Below are positions 1-11,778 of a DNA stretch of 64,000 nt, one piece after another. The DNA is from Calliopsis andreniformis (lineage: Eukaryota > Arthropoda > Insecta > Hymenoptera > Andrenidae). Position numbers and translations under genes: made by a program. The DNA lies in contig NW_027480429.1 in the NCBI RefSeq assembly GCF_051401765.1, forward strand, positions 14,388,157 to 14,452,156, in the 5' to 3' direction. The notes under the pieces were generated by a model. That model was given only the letters and a program-made list of their open reading frames with translations. It did no database searches and was not told the origin of the DNA. Positions within the stretch are counted from its first letter, which is position 1, and each line of letters begins with the position of its first letter.

Positions 1-745
1 ATAAAATGCAATAAAAATACAACAGTCTTTCCATCCTATAACAGGAATAATTGCAATCCGTGTGAAAGTGATGGTCATTTGTGCGTTCCAGGCAACCTAG
101 GCTTCACTCTAGGGCGTTGCTCCACGAGATCGAATTGTTAGGGCCAAAGAAGTCAACGCCCGAAGCATAAAATACAAAATAAATAGAACATTTTTTCCAT
201 TGTATAAAACGAATAATTGCTACCAGTGTAAAAGTTATGGTCATTTCTACGTTCCGGGCAACCTAGGCTTCAGCCTAGGGCGTTATTCCACCAGGTCGAA
301 TAGTTAGGGCCTAAGAAGTCAACGCCAGAAGCATAAAATACAATATAAATATGACAGTTTTTCCATCGTATAAAACGAATAATAGCAGCCAGTGTGCAAG
401 TTATGGTCATTTCTACGTTCCGGGCAACCTAGGCTTCACTCTAGGGCGTTGCTCCACCAGATCAAACAGTTAGGGCCTTAGAAGTCAACGCCCGAAGCAT
501 AAAATACAAAATAAATAGAACAGTTTTTCCATTCTTTAAAACGAATAATTGCGACCAGTGTAAAAGTTATGGTCATTTCTACGATCCGGGCAACCTAGGC
601 TTCACTCTAGGGCGGTGCTGCACCATATCGAATAGTTACGGCCTTAGAAGCCTACGCCTGAAGCATAAAATACAATAAAAATACAACAGTTTTTCCATTG
701 TATAAAACGAATAATTGCTACCAGTGTAAAAGTTATGGTCATTTC
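1..745 (+). repeat. Duplicated block A, copy 1 (offset 5477 bp)
   Basis: About 4.5 monomers that recur at 5478-6222 with a handful of single-base differences. Shared rare variants include GCAATCCGTGTG, AATTGTTAGGGCCAAAG, AATATGACAG, AATAGCAGCC and CCATTCTTTAAAACG. The left edge lies outside the window. The offset is 33 monomers. Confidence 0.85.
262..427 (+). repeat. Representative monomer (166 bp) and its anatomy
   Basis: This copy shows the order of segments shared by the array. It opens with CCTAGG, a 6-nt loop and a second CCTAGG. Next comes a stretch containing TCGAATAGTTAGGGCC, then GAAGTCAACGCC. An A/T-rich core follows (AAAATACAATATAAATA and then TTTTTCC). It closes with CGTATAAAACGAATAAT, TATGGTCATTTCTACG and CCGGGCAA, which leads into the next CCTAGG. 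The best conserved parts across the window are the CCTAGG dyad, TTAGGGCC, TATGGTCATTTCTAC and the AAAATAC core. The most variable parts are just after the core and at CCAGTGTGAAAG. Confidence 0.95.
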
Positions 746-3470
746 TACGTTCCCGGCAACCTAGGCTACACTCTAGGGCGTTGCTCCACCAGATCGAATA
801 GTTAGGGCCATAGAAGTCAACGCCAGAAGCATAAAATACGCTATAAATACAACAGCTTTTCAATCGTATAAAAGGAATAATTGCAAACAGTGTGAAAGTA
901 ATGGTCATTTCTACGTTCCGGGCAACCTAGGCTTCACCCTAGGGCGTTGTTCCACCAGATTAAACAGTTAGGGCCTTAGAAGTCAACGCCCGAAGCATAA
1001 AATACAAAATAAATAGAACAGTTTTTCCATTGTATAAAACGAATAATTGCTACCAGTGTAAAAGTTATGGTCATTTCTACGTTGCGGGCAACCTAGGCTT
1101 CACCCTTGGGCGTTGTTCCACTAGATCGAATAGTTAGGGCCATAGAAGTCAACGCCAGAAGCATAAAATACGATATAAATACAACAGCTTTTCAATCGTA
1201 TAAAAGGAATAATTGCAAACAGTGTGAAAGTAATGGTCATTTCTACGTTCCGGGCAACCTAGGCTTCACTCTACGGCGTTGTTCCACCAGATCGAATAGT
1301 TAGGGCCTAAGAAGTCAACACCAGAAGAATAAAATACAAAATAAATACAACAGCCTTTACACCGTATAAAACGAATAATTGCAAACTGTGTGAAGGTTAT
1401 GGTCATATCTACGTTCCGGGCAACCTAGGCTTCACTGTAGGGCGTTGCTCCACCAGATCGAAGTGTTAGGGCCTAAGAAGTCAACGCACGAAGCATAAAA
1501 TACAATGGAAATAGAACATTTTTACCATTGTATAAAACGAATAATTGCTACCAGTGTAAAAGTTATGGTCATTTCTACGTTCCGGGCAACCTAGGCTTCA
1601 CTCTAGGGCGGTGCTGCACCATATCGAATAGCTACGGCCTTAGAAGCCTACGCCTGAAGCATAAAATACAATAAAAATACAACGGTCTTTTCATCGTATA
1701 AGAGGAATAATTGCAACAAGCGTGAAAGTAATGATCATTTGGGCGTTTCGGGCATCCTAGACTTAACTCTGAGGCATTGCTCCACCAGATCGAATAGTTA
1801 GGGCCTAAGAAGTCATGGCCAGAAGCATAAAATACGATATAAATACAACAGCTTTTCAATCGTATAAAAGGAATAATTGCAAACAGTGTGAAAGTAATGG
1901 TCATTTCTACGTTCCGGGCAACCTAGGCTTCACCCTAGGGCGTTGCTCCACCAGATCAAACAGATAGGTCCTTGAAGTCAACGCCCGAAGCATAAAATAC
2001 AAAATAAATAGAACAGTTTTTCCATTGTATAAAACGAATAATTGCTACCAGTGTAAAAGTTATGGTCATTTCTACGTTCCGGGCAACCAAGGCTTCACCC
2101 TAGGGCGTTGTTCCACCAGATCGAATAGTTAGGGCCTAAGAAGTGAACGCCAGTAGCATAAAATGCAATAAAAATACAACAGTCTTTCCATCCTATAACA
2201 GGAATAATTGCAACCCGTGTGAAAGTTATGGTTATTTCTACATTCCGAGCTACCTAGGCTTCACTCTAGGGCGTTGTTCCACCAGCTCGAATAGTTAGGG
2301 CCTAAGAAGTGAACGCCAGAAGCATTAAATACAATAAAAATACAACAGTTTTTCCATCGTATAACAGGATTAATTGCAACCAGTTTGAAAGTGATGGTCA
2401 CTTCTATATTCCGGGCAACCCAGGCTTCACTCTATGGCGTTGCTACACTAGATCGAATAGGTAGGGCCTTAGAAGTCAACGCCAGAGTCATAAAATACAA
2501 TATAAATACAACAGCTTTTCCATCGTAAAGAACGTATAATTGCAACCAGTGTGAAAGTTATGGTTATTTCTACATTCCGAGCAACCTAGGCTTCACTCTA
2601 GGGCGTTGCTCCACCAGATCGAATAGTTAGGTCCTTAGAAGTCAACGCCAGAAGCATAAAATACGATATAAATACAACAGCTTTTGCATCGTATAAAAGG
2701 AATAATTGCAAACAGTGTGAAAGTAATTGTCATTTCTACGTTCCGGGCAACCTAGGCTACACTCTAGGGCGTTGCTCCACCAGATCAAACAGTTAGTGCC
2801 TTAGAAGTCAACGCCCGAAGCGTAAAATACAAAATAAATAGAACAGTTTTTCCATCGCAGAAAACGAATAATTGCAACCAGTGTGAAAGTAATGATCATT
2901 TCTACATTCCGAGCAACCTAGGCTTCACTCTAGGGCGTTGCTCCATCAGATTGAATAGTTAGGGCCTTAGAAGTCAACGCCCGAAGCATAAAATGCAATA
3001 AAAATACAACAGCTTTTCCATCGTATAACAGGATTAATTGCAACCAGTTTGAAAGTGATGGTCATTTCTACGTTCCGGGCAACCTAGGCTTCACTCTAGG
3101 GCGTTGCTCCACCAGATCAAACAGTTAGGGCCTTAGAAGTCAACGCCCGAAGCATAAAGTACAAAATAAATAGAACAGTTTTTCCATTGTAAAAAACGAA
3201 TAATTGCTACCAGTGTAAAAGTTATGGTCATTTCTACGATCCGGGCAACCTAGGCTTCACTCTAGGGCGGTGCTGCACCATATCGAATAGCTACGGCCTT
3301 AGAAGCCTACGCCTGAAGCATAAAATACAATGAAAATACAACAGTTTTTCCATTGTATAAAACGAATAATTGCTACCAGTGTAAAAGTTATGGTCATTTC
3401 TACGTTCCCGGCAACCTAGGCTTCAGCCTAGGGCGTTGTACCACCAGATCGAATTGTTAGGGCCTAAGAA
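746..3470 (+). repeat. Mixed monomers, no long block found
   Basis: About 16 monomers of all classes. Local similarity is visible: the monomer around 810-960 with TTTTCAATCGTATAAAAGG recurs one dimer (332 bp) later around 1140-1300. The tag GGTGCTGCACCATATCG lies at 1610 and 3269, as well as at 614 and 6091. These four spacings are whole numbers of monomers, and I did not meet the tag elsewhere in the window. Confidence 0.8.
923..949. other. Intramonomer dyad symmetry (hairpin-capable)
   Basis: Representative example. CCTAGG at 926-931 and CCTAGG at 938-943 are separated by the six bases CTTCAC. CAA at 923-925 can pair with TTG at 947-949 across a 3-base bulge. The element recurs in most monomers, often as CCTAGG with CTAGG (5-bp stem). 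Short dyads capable of non-B DNA have been reported as enriched in centromeric satellites lacking CENP-B boxes; applying that here is inference. CCTAGG is itself palindromic, so the element is also a short direct repeat. Confidence 0.6.
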
Positions 3471-3916
3471 GTCAACGCCAGAAGCATTAAATACAATATA
3501 AATACAACAGTTTTTCCATCGTATAAAACTATTAATTGCAACCAGTGTGAAAGTTATGGTCATTTCTACATTCCGAGCAACCTAGGCTTCACTCTAGGGC
3601 GTTGCTCCAACAGATTGAATAGTTAGGGCCTTAGAAGTCAACGCCCGAAGCATAAAATGCAATAAAAATACAACAGTTTTTCCATCGTATAACAGGATTA
3701 ATTGCATCCAGTTTGAAAGCGATGGTCATTTCCACGTTCCGGGCAACCTAGGCTTCACTCTAGGGCGTTGCTCCACTAGATCGAATAGTTAGGGCCATAG
3801 AAGTCAACGCCAGAAGCATAAAATACGATATAAATACAACAGCTTTTCAATCGTATAAAAGGAATAATTGCAAACAGTGTGAAAGTAATGGTCATTTCTA
3901 CGTTCCGGGCAACCTA
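3471..3916 (+). repeat. Duplicated block B1, copy 1 (offset 2988 bp)
   Basis: Recurs at 6459-6904, 18 monomers downstream. The shared order is GCATTAAATAC, ATAAAACTATTAATTGC, AAAGCGATGG and TTTTCAATCGTATAAAAGG. A related version with ATAAAACTAATAATTGCATCC appears near 8460-8900. Confidence 0.75.
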
Positions 3917-4851
3917 GGCTTCACTCTAGGGCGTTGCTCCAACAGATTGAATAGTTAGGGCCTTAGAAGTCAACGCCCGAAGCATAAAATGCAATAAAAA
4001 TACAACAGTTTTTCCATCGTATAACAGGATTAATTGCAACCAGTTTGAAAGTGATGGTCATTTCTACGTTCCGGGCCACCTAGGCTTCACTATAGGGCGT
4101 TGCTCCACTAGATCGAATAGCTAGGGCCTTAGAAGTCAACGCCAGAGGCATATAATACAATATAAATACAACAGCTTTTCCATCGTAAAAAACGAATAAT
4201 TGCAAACAGTGTGAAAGTAATTGTCATTCCTTCGTTCCGGGCAACCTAGGCTTCACTCTAGGGCGTTGCTCCACCAGATCAAACAGTTAGGGCCATAGAA
4301 GTCAACGCCCGAAGCATAAAATACAAAATAAAGAGAACAGTTTTTCCATTGTATAAAACGAATAATTGCTACCAGTGTAAATGTTATGGTCATTTCTACG
4401 TTCCGGGCAACCTAGGCTTCACCCTAGGGCGTTGTTCCACCAGATCGAATAGTTAGGTCCTTAGAAGTCAACGCCAGACGCATAAAATACGATATAAATA
4501 CAGCAGCTTTTCCATCGTATAAAAGGAATAATTGCAAACAGTGTGAAAGTAATGGTCATTTATACGTTCCGGGCAACCTAGGCTTCACTCTACGGCGTTG
4601 TTCCACCAGATCGAATAGTTAGGGCCTAAGAAGTCAACACCAGAAGAATAAAATACAAAATAAATACAACAGCCTTTACACCGTATAAAACGAATAATTG
4701 CAACCTGTGTGAAGGTTATGGCCATATCTACGTTCCGGGCAACCTAGGCTTCACTGTAGGGCGTTGCTCCACCAGATCGAAGTGTTAGGGCCTAAGAAGT
4801 CAACGCCCGAAGCATAAAATACAATAGAAATACAACAGTTTTTCCATCGTA
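3917..4851 (+). repeat. Duplicated block B2, copy 1 (offset 3319 bp)
   Basis: Recurs at 7236-8170, 20 monomers downstream. Shared markers are CCGGGCCACC (4071 and 7390), GGCATATAATAC, CATTCCTTCG, CAACACCAGAAGAAT, TTTACACCGTATAAAAC and AGATCGAAGTGTTAGG. The copies part where this one reads CATCGTAAAAAACG and the other reads CATCGTATAAAACG. Confidence 0.85.
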
Positions 4852-5477
4852 AAAAACGAATAATTGCAACCAGTGTGAAAGTAATGATCATTTCTACATT
4901 CCGAGCAACCTAGGCTTCACTCTAGGGCGTTGCTCCAACAGATTGAATAGTTAGGGCCTTAGAAGTCAACGCCCGAAGCGTAAAATACAAAATAAATAGA
5001 ACAGTTTTTCCATCGCAGAAAACGAGTAATTGCAACCAGTGTGAAAGTAATGATCATTTCTACATTCCGAGCAACCTAGGCTTCACTCTAGGGCGTTGCT
5101 CCAACAGATTGAATAGTTAGGGCCTTAGAAGTCAACGCCCGAAGCATAAAATGCAATAAAAATACAATAGTTTTTCCATCGTATAACAGGATTAATTGCA
5201 ACCAGTTTGAAAGTGATGGTCATTTCTACGTTCCGGGCAACCTAGGCTTCACTCTAGGGCGTTGCTCCACCAGATCAAACAGTTAGGGCCTTAGAAGTCA
5301 ACGCCCGAAGCATAAAGTACAAAATAAATAGAACAGTTTTTCCATTGTAAAAAACGAATAATTGCTACCAGTGTAAAAGTTATGGTCATTTCTACGTTCC
5401 GGGCAACCTAGGCTTCACCCTAGGGCGTTGTTCCACCAGATCGAATAGTTAGGGCCTAAGAAGTGAACGCCAGAAGC
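4852..5477 (+). repeat. Satellite monomers between blocks
   Basis: About four ordinary monomers. The AAAGTAATGATCATTTCTACA type occurs twice one monomer apart (near 4880 and 5046) and resembles the monomer near 2880. Nothing non-satellite is present. Confidence 0.8.
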
Positions 5478-6222
5478 ATAAAATGCAATGAAAATACAAC
5501 AGTCTTTCCATCCTATAACAGGAATAATTGCAATCCGTGTGAAAGTGATGGTCATTTGTACGTTCCAGGCAACCTAGGCTTCAGTCTAGGGCGTTGCTCC
5601 ACGAGATCGAATTGTTAGGGCCAAAGAAGTCAACGCCCGAAGCATAAAATACAAAATAAATAGAACATTTTTTCCATTGTATAAAACGAATAATTGCTAC
5701 CAGTGTAAAAGTTATGGTCATTTCTACGTTCCGGGCAACCTAGGCTTCAGCCTAGGGCGTTATACCACCAGGTCGAATAGTTAGGGCCTAAGAAGTCAAC
5801 GCCAGAAGCATAAAATACAATATAAATATGACAGTTTTTCCATCGTATAAAACGAATAATAGCAGCCAGTGTGCAAGTTATGGTCATTTCTACGTTCCGG
5901 GCAACCTAGGCTTCACTCTAGGGCGTTGCTCCACCAGATCAAACAGTTAGGGCCTTAGAAGTCAACGCCCGAAGCATAAAATACAAAATAAATAGAACAG
6001 TTTTTCCATTCTTTAAAACGAATAATTGCTACCAGTGTAAAAGTTATGGTCATTTCTACGATCCGGGCAACCTAGGCTTCACTCTAGGGCGGTGCTGCAC
6101 CATATCGAATAGCTACGGCCTTAGAAGCCTACGCCTGAAGCATAAAATACAATAAAAATACAACAGTTTTTCCATTGTATAAAACGAATAATTGCTACCA
6201 GTGTAAAAGTTATGGTCATTTC
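5478..6222 (+). repeat. Duplicated block A, copy 2
   Basis: Partner of the first 745 bp of the window. Similarity breaks off near 6222, where this copy continues CTTCAGCTTAGGG while copy 1 continues CTACACTCTAGGG. Left of 5478 no comparison is possible because the partner would lie outside the window. Confidence 0.85.
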
Positions 6223-6458
6223 TACGTTCCGGGCAACCTAGGCTTCAGCTTAGGGCGTTGTACCACCAGGTCGAATAGTTAGGGCCTAAGAAGTGAACGC
6301 CAGAAGCATAAAATACAATATAAATACAGCAGCTTTTCCATCGTATAAAAGGGATAATTGCAACCTGTGTGAAGGTTATGTTCATACCTACGTTCCGGGC
6401 AACCTAGGCTTCACTGTAGGGCGTTGCTCCACCAGATCGAATTGTTAGGGCCTAAGAA
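6223..6458 (+). repeat. Satellite monomers between blocks A and B1
   Basis: About 1.4 monomers joining two duplicated blocks with different partners. It includes the rare variant TATGTTCATACCTACG. No other sequence is present at the joins. Confidence 0.75.
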
Positions 6459-6904
6459 GTCAACGCCAGAAGCATTAAATACAATATAAATGCAACAGTT
6501 TTTCCATCGTATAAAACTATTAATTGCAACCAGTGTGAAAGTTATGGTCATTTCTACATTCCGAGCAACCTAGGCTTCACTCTAGGGCGTTGCTCCAACA
6601 GATTGAATAGTTAGGGCCTTAGAAGTCAACGCCGGAAGCATAAAATGCAATAAAAATACAACAGTTTTTCCATCGTATAACAGGATTAATTGCAACCAGT
6701 TTGAAAGCGATGGTCATTTCCACGTTCCAGGCAACCTAGGCTTCACTCTAGGGCGTTGCTCCACTAGATCGAATAGTTAGGGCCATAGAAGTCAACGCCA
6801 GAAGCATAAAATACGATATAAATACAACAGCTTTTCAATCGTATAAAAGGGATAATTGCAAACAGTGTGAAAGTAATGGTCATTTCTACGTTCCGGGCAA
6901 CCTA
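6459..6904 (+). repeat. Duplicated block B1, copy 2
   Basis: Partner of 3471-3916, with single-base differences such as AAATGCAACAG for AAATACAACAG. The next partner block starts only near 7236, so the two blocks that adjoin at 3916/3917 are separated here by about two monomers. This indicates an insertion of two monomers in this copy or a deletion in the other. Confidence 0.75.
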
Positions 6905-7235
6905 GGCTTCACCCTAGGGCGTTGTTCCACCAGATTAAACAGTTAGGGCCTTAGAAGTCAACGCCCGAAGCATAAAATACAAAATAAATAGAACAGTTTT
7001 TCAATCGCAGAAAACGAATAATTGCAACCAGTGTGAAAGTTATGGTCATTTCTATATTCCGAGCATCCTAGGATTCACTCTAGGGCGTTGCTCTACCAGG
7101 TCGAATAGTTAAGGCATAAGAAGTTACGCCACAAGCATAAAATACAATATAAATACAACAGTTTTTACATCGTATAAAACGAATAATTGCAACCAGTGTG
7201 AAAGTAATGATCATTTCTACATTCCGAGCAACCTA
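6905..7235 (+). repeat. Two extra monomers between blocks B1 and B2
   Basis: These two monomers have no counterpart at the matching junction near 3916/3917. One carries the rare forms CATCCTAGGATTC and AAGGCATAAGAAGTTACGCC. Confidence 0.7.
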
Positions 7236-8170
7236 GGCTTCACTCTAGGGCGTTGCTCCAACAGATTGAATAGTTAGGGCCTTAGAAGTCAACGCCCGAA
7301 GCATAAAATGCAATAAAAATACAACAGTTTTTCCATCGTATAACAGGATTAATTGCAACCAGTTTGAAAGTGATGGTCATTTCTACGTTCCGGGCCACCT
7401 AGGCTTCACTATAGGGCGTTGCTCCACTAGATCGAATAGCTAGGGCCTTAGAAGTCAACGCCAGAGGCATATAATACAATATAAATACAACAGCTTTTCC
7501 ATCGTAAAAAACGAATAATTGCAAACAGTGTGAAAGTAATTGTCATTCCTTCGTTGCGGGCAACCTAGGCTTCACTCTAGGGCGTTGCTCCACCAGATCA
7601 AACAGTTAGGGCCTTAGAAGTCAACGCCCGAAGCATAAAATACAAAATAAAAAGAACAGCTTTTCCACTGTATAAAACGAATAATTGCTACCAGTGTAAA
7701 TGTTATGGTCATTTCTACGTTCCGGGCAACCTAGGCTTCACCCTAGGGCGTTGTTCCACCAGATCGAATAGTTAGGTCCTTAGAAGTCAACGCCAGACGC
7801 ATAAAATACGATATAAATACAGCAGCTTTTCCATCGTATAAAAGGAATAATTGCAAACAGTGTGAAAGTAATGGTCATTTATACGTTCCGGGCAACCTAG
7901 GCTTCACTCTACGGCGTTGTTCCACCAGATCGAATAGTTAGGGCCTAAGAAGTCAACACCAGAAGAATAAAATACAAAATAAATACAACAGCCTTTACAC
8001 CGTATAAAACGAATAATTGCAACCTGTGTGAAGGTTATGGCCATATCTACGTTCCGGGCAACCTAGGCTTCACTGTAGGGCGTTGCTCCACCAGATCGAA
8101 GTGTTAGGGCCTAAGAAGTCAACGCCCGAAGCATAAAATACAATAGAAATACAACAGTTTTTCCATCGTA
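7236..8170 (+). repeat. Duplicated block B2, copy 2
   Basis: Partner of 3917-4851. Differences seen include GTTGCGGG for GTTCCGGG near 7554 and AAAAAGAACAG for AAAGAGAACAG. Confidence 0.85.
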
Positions 8171-8478
8171 TAAAACGAATAATTGCAACCATTATGAAAC
8201 TTATGGTCATTTCTACGTTCCGGGCAACCTAGGCTTCACTCTACGGCGTTGTTCTACCAGATCGAATAGTTAGGGCCTAAGAAGTCAACACCAGAAGAAT
8301 AAAATACAAAATAAATACAACAGCCTTTACACCGTATAAAACGAATAATTGCAACCTGTGTGAAGGTTATGGTCATACCTACGTTCCGGGCAACCTAGGC
8401 TTCACTGTAGGGCGTTGCTCCACCAGATCGAAGTGTTAGGACCTAAGAAGTCAACGCCAGAAGCATTAAATACAATAT
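8171..8478 (+). repeat. Satellite monomers between blocks
   Basis: About two monomers, including the CCATTATGAAAC variant that reappears near 12500, 18310 and 23800, and another copy of the CAACACCAGAAGAAT / TTTACACCGTATAAAAC monomer. Confidence 0.75.
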
Positions 8479-9640
8479 AAATACAACAGTTTTTTCATCG
8501 TATAAAACTAATAATTGCATCCAGTGTGAAAGTTATGGTCATTTCTACATTCCGGGCAACCTAGGCTTCACCCTAGGGCGTTGCTCCAACAGATTGAATA
8601 GTTAGGGCCTTAGAAGTCAACGCCCGAAGCACAAAATGCAATAAAAATACAACAGTTTTTCCATCGTATAACAGGATTAATTGCAACCAGTTTGAAAGCG
8701 ATGGTCATTTCTACGTTCCGGGCAACCTAGGCTTCACTCTAGGGCGTTGCTCCACTAGATCGAATAGTTAGGGCCATAGAAGTCAACGCCAGAAGCATAA
8801 AATACGATATAAATACAACAGCTTTTCAATCGTATAAAAGGAATAATTGCAAACAGTGTGAAAGTAATGGTCATTTCTACGTTCCGGGCAACCTCGGCTT
8901 CACCCTAGGGCGTTGCTCCACCAGATTAAAAAGTTAGGGCCTTAGAAGTCAACGCCCGAAGCATAAAATACAAAATAAATAGAACAGTTTTTCCATTGTA
9001 TAAAACGAATAATTGCAACCAGTGTGAAAGTTATGGTTATTTCTACATTCCGAGCAACCTAGGCTTCACTCTAGGGCGTTGTTCCACCAGCTCGAATAGT
9101 TAGGGCCTAAGAAGTGAACGCCAGAAGCATTAAATACAATAAAAATACAACAGTTTTTCCATCGTATAACAGGATTAATTGCAATCAGTTTGAAAGTGGT
9201 GGTCACTTCTACGTTCCGAGCAACCTAGGCTTCACTCTAGGGCGTTGCTCCACCAGATCGAATAGTTTGGTACTAACAAGTGAACGCCAGAAGCATAAAA
9301 TACAATATAAATACAACAGTTTTTCCATCGTGTAAATCGAATAATTGCCACCAGTATGAAAGTTATGGTCATTTCTGCTTTCCGGGCAACCTAGGCTTCA
9401 CCCTAGGGCGTTGTTCCACCAGATGGAATAGTTAGGGCCTAAGAAGTCAACGCCAGAAGCATAAAATGCAATAAAAATACAACAGTCTTTCCATCCTATA
9501 ACAGGAATAATTGCAATCCGTGTGAAAGTGATGGTCATTTGTACGTTCCAGGCAACCTAGGCTTCACTCTAGGGCGATGCTCCCCCAGATCGAATTGTTA
9601 GGGCCAAAGAAGTCAACGCCCGAAGCATAAAATACAAAAT
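8479..9640 (+). repeat. 7-monomer tandem duplication, copy 1 (1162 bp)
   Basis: Directly followed by a second copy at 9641-10802. Shared rare markers are GTTTTTTCATCG, AATTGCATCC, GAAGCACAAAATGC, CAACCTCGGC, GATTAAAAAGTTAGG, GGTACTAACAAG (9269 and 10431), AATTGCCACCAG and TTTCTGCTTTCC. The copies differ at scattered bases, for example TTTGGTACT against TTAGGTACT. Confidence 0.85.
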
Positions 9641-10802
9641 AAATACAACAGTTTTTTCATCGTATAAAACTAATAATTGCATCCAGTGTGAAAGTTATGG
9701 TCATTTCTACATTCCGGGCAACCTAGGCTTCACCCTAGGGCGTTGCTCCAACAGATTGAATAGTTAGGGCCTTAGAAGTCAACGCCCGAAGCACAAAATG
9801 CAATAAAAATACAACAGTTTTTCCATCGTATAACAGGATTAATTGCAACCAGTTTGAAAGCGATGGTCATTTCTACGTTCCGGGCAACCTAGGCTTCACT
9901 CTAGGGCGTTGCTCCACTAGATCGAATAGTTAGGGCCATAGAAGTCAACGCCAGAAGCATAAAATACGATATAAATACAACAGCTTTTCAATCGTATAAA
10001 AGGAATAATTGCAAACAGTGTGAAAGTAATGGTCATTTCTACGTTCCGGGCAACCTCGGCTTCACCCTAGGGCGTTGCTCCACCAGATTAAAAAGTTAGG
10101 GCCTTAGAAGTCAACGCCCGAAGCATAAAATACAAAATAAATAGAACAGTTTTTCCATTGTATAAAACGAATAATTGCAACCAGTGTGAAAGTTATGGTT
10201 ATTTCTACATTCCGAGCAACCTAGGCTTCACTCTAGGGCGTTGTTCCACCAGCTCGAATAGTTAGGGCCTAAGAAGTGAACGCCAGAAGCATTAAATACA
10301 ATAAAAATACAACAGTTTTTCCATCGTATAACAGGATTAATTGCAATCAGTTTGAAAGTGGTGGTCACTTCTACGTTCCGGGCAACCTAGGCTTCACTCT
10401 AGGGCGTTGCTCCACCAGATCGAATAGTTAGGTACTAACAAGTGAACGCCAGAAGCATAAAATACAATATAAATACAACAGTTTTTCCATCGTATAAATC
10501 GAATAATTGCCACCAGTATGAAAGTTATGGTCATTTCTGCTTTCCGGGCAACGTAGGCTTCACCCTAGGGCGTTGTTCCACCAGATGGAATAGTTAGGGC
10601 CTAAGAAGTCAACGCCAGAAGCATAAAATGCAATAAAAATACAACAGTCTTTCCATCCTATAACAGGAATAATTGCAATCCGTGTGAAAGTGATGGTCAT
10701 TTGTACGTTCCAGGCAACCTAGGCTTCACTCTAGGGCGTTGCTCCCCCAGATCGAATTGTTAGGGCCAAAGAAGTCAACGCCCGAAGCATAAAATACAAA
10801 AT
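9641..10802 (+). repeat. 7-monomer tandem duplication, copy 2
   Basis: Abuts copy 1, so the pair is a true head-to-tail duplication. The right edge is where AAATAGAACAG replaces AAATACAACAG. Its last few hundred bases were duplicated again (offset 830 bp, reappearing at 11230). Confidence 0.85.
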
Positions 10803-11229
10803 AAATAGAACAGTTTTTCCATCGTATAAAAGGAATAATTGCAAACAGTGTGAAAGTAATGGTCATTTCTACGTTCCGGGCAACCTAGGCTTCACTCTAG
10901 GGCGTTGTTCCACCAGATCAAACAGTTAGGGCCTTAGAAGTCAACGCCAGAGGCATATAATACAATATAAATACAACAGTTTTTCCATCGTATAAAACGA
11001 ATAATTGCAACCAGTGTGAAAGTAATGGTCATTTCTACTTCCCGGGCAACCTAGGCTTCACTCTACGGCGTTGTTCCACCAGATCGAATAGTTAGGGCCT
11101 AAGAAGTCAACACCAGAGGAATAAAATACAAAATAAATACAACAGCCTTTACACCGTATAAAACGAATAATTGCAACCTGTGTGAAGGTTATGGTCATAC
11201 CTACGTTCCGGGCAACCTAGGCTTCACTG

Positions 11230-11778
11230 TAGGGCGTTGCTCCACCAGATCGAATAGTTAGGTACTAACAAGTGAACGCCAGAAGCATAAAATACAATAT
11301 AAATACAACAGTTTTTCCATCGTATAAATCGAATAATTGCCACCAGTATGAAAGTTATGGTCATTTCTGCTTTCCGGGCAACCTAGGCTTCACCCTAGGG
11401 CGTTGTTCCACCAGATGGAATAGTTAGGGCCTAAGAAGTCAACGCCAGAAGCATAAAATGCAATAAAAATACAACAGTCTTTCCATCCTATAACAGGAAT
11501 AATTGCAATCCGTGTGAAAGTGATGGTCATTTGTACGTTCCAGGCAACCTAGGCTTCACTCTAGGGCGTTGCTCCCCCAGATCGAATTGTTAGGGCCAAA
11601 GAAGTCAACGCCCGAAGCATAAAATACAAAATAAATAGAACAGTTTTTCCATCGTATAAAAGGAATAATTGCAAACAGTGTGAAAGTAATGGTCATTTCT
11701 ACGTTCCGGGCAACCTAGGCTTCACTCTAGGGCGTTGTTCCACCAGATCAAACAGTTAGGGCCTTAGAAGTCAACGCC
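11230..11778 (+). repeat. Second-round copy of 10400-10948 (offset 830 bp)
   Basis: Five monomers downstream of its partner, with which it shares GGTACTAACAAG (10431 and 11261), AATTGCCACCAG, TTTCTGCTTTCC, GATGGAATAG and CTCCCCCAGATC. Since the partner overlaps the 1162-bp duplication, part of this sequence exists three times. Confidence 0.8.

Noticed and set aside
125..145. Telomere-like TTAGGG within GTTAGGGCC.
   Set aside because: It occurs once per monomer as part of a longer conserved sequence and never as tandem TTAGGG units.
636..908. Minus-strand coding region with hydrophobic, membrane-like residues.
   Set aside because: It is the antisense of the A/T-rich monomer core, which encodes hydrophobic residues by composition. 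Equivalent frames appear wherever the stop codons happen to be mutated (1632, 13265, 34858, 48790, 53928).
950..970. tRNA- or SINE-like Pol III B box around CCAGATCGAATAG.
   Set aside because: GATCGA fits part of the B-box consensus, but the final C is missing, no A box lies at the right distance, and no cloverleaf can be folded by eye.
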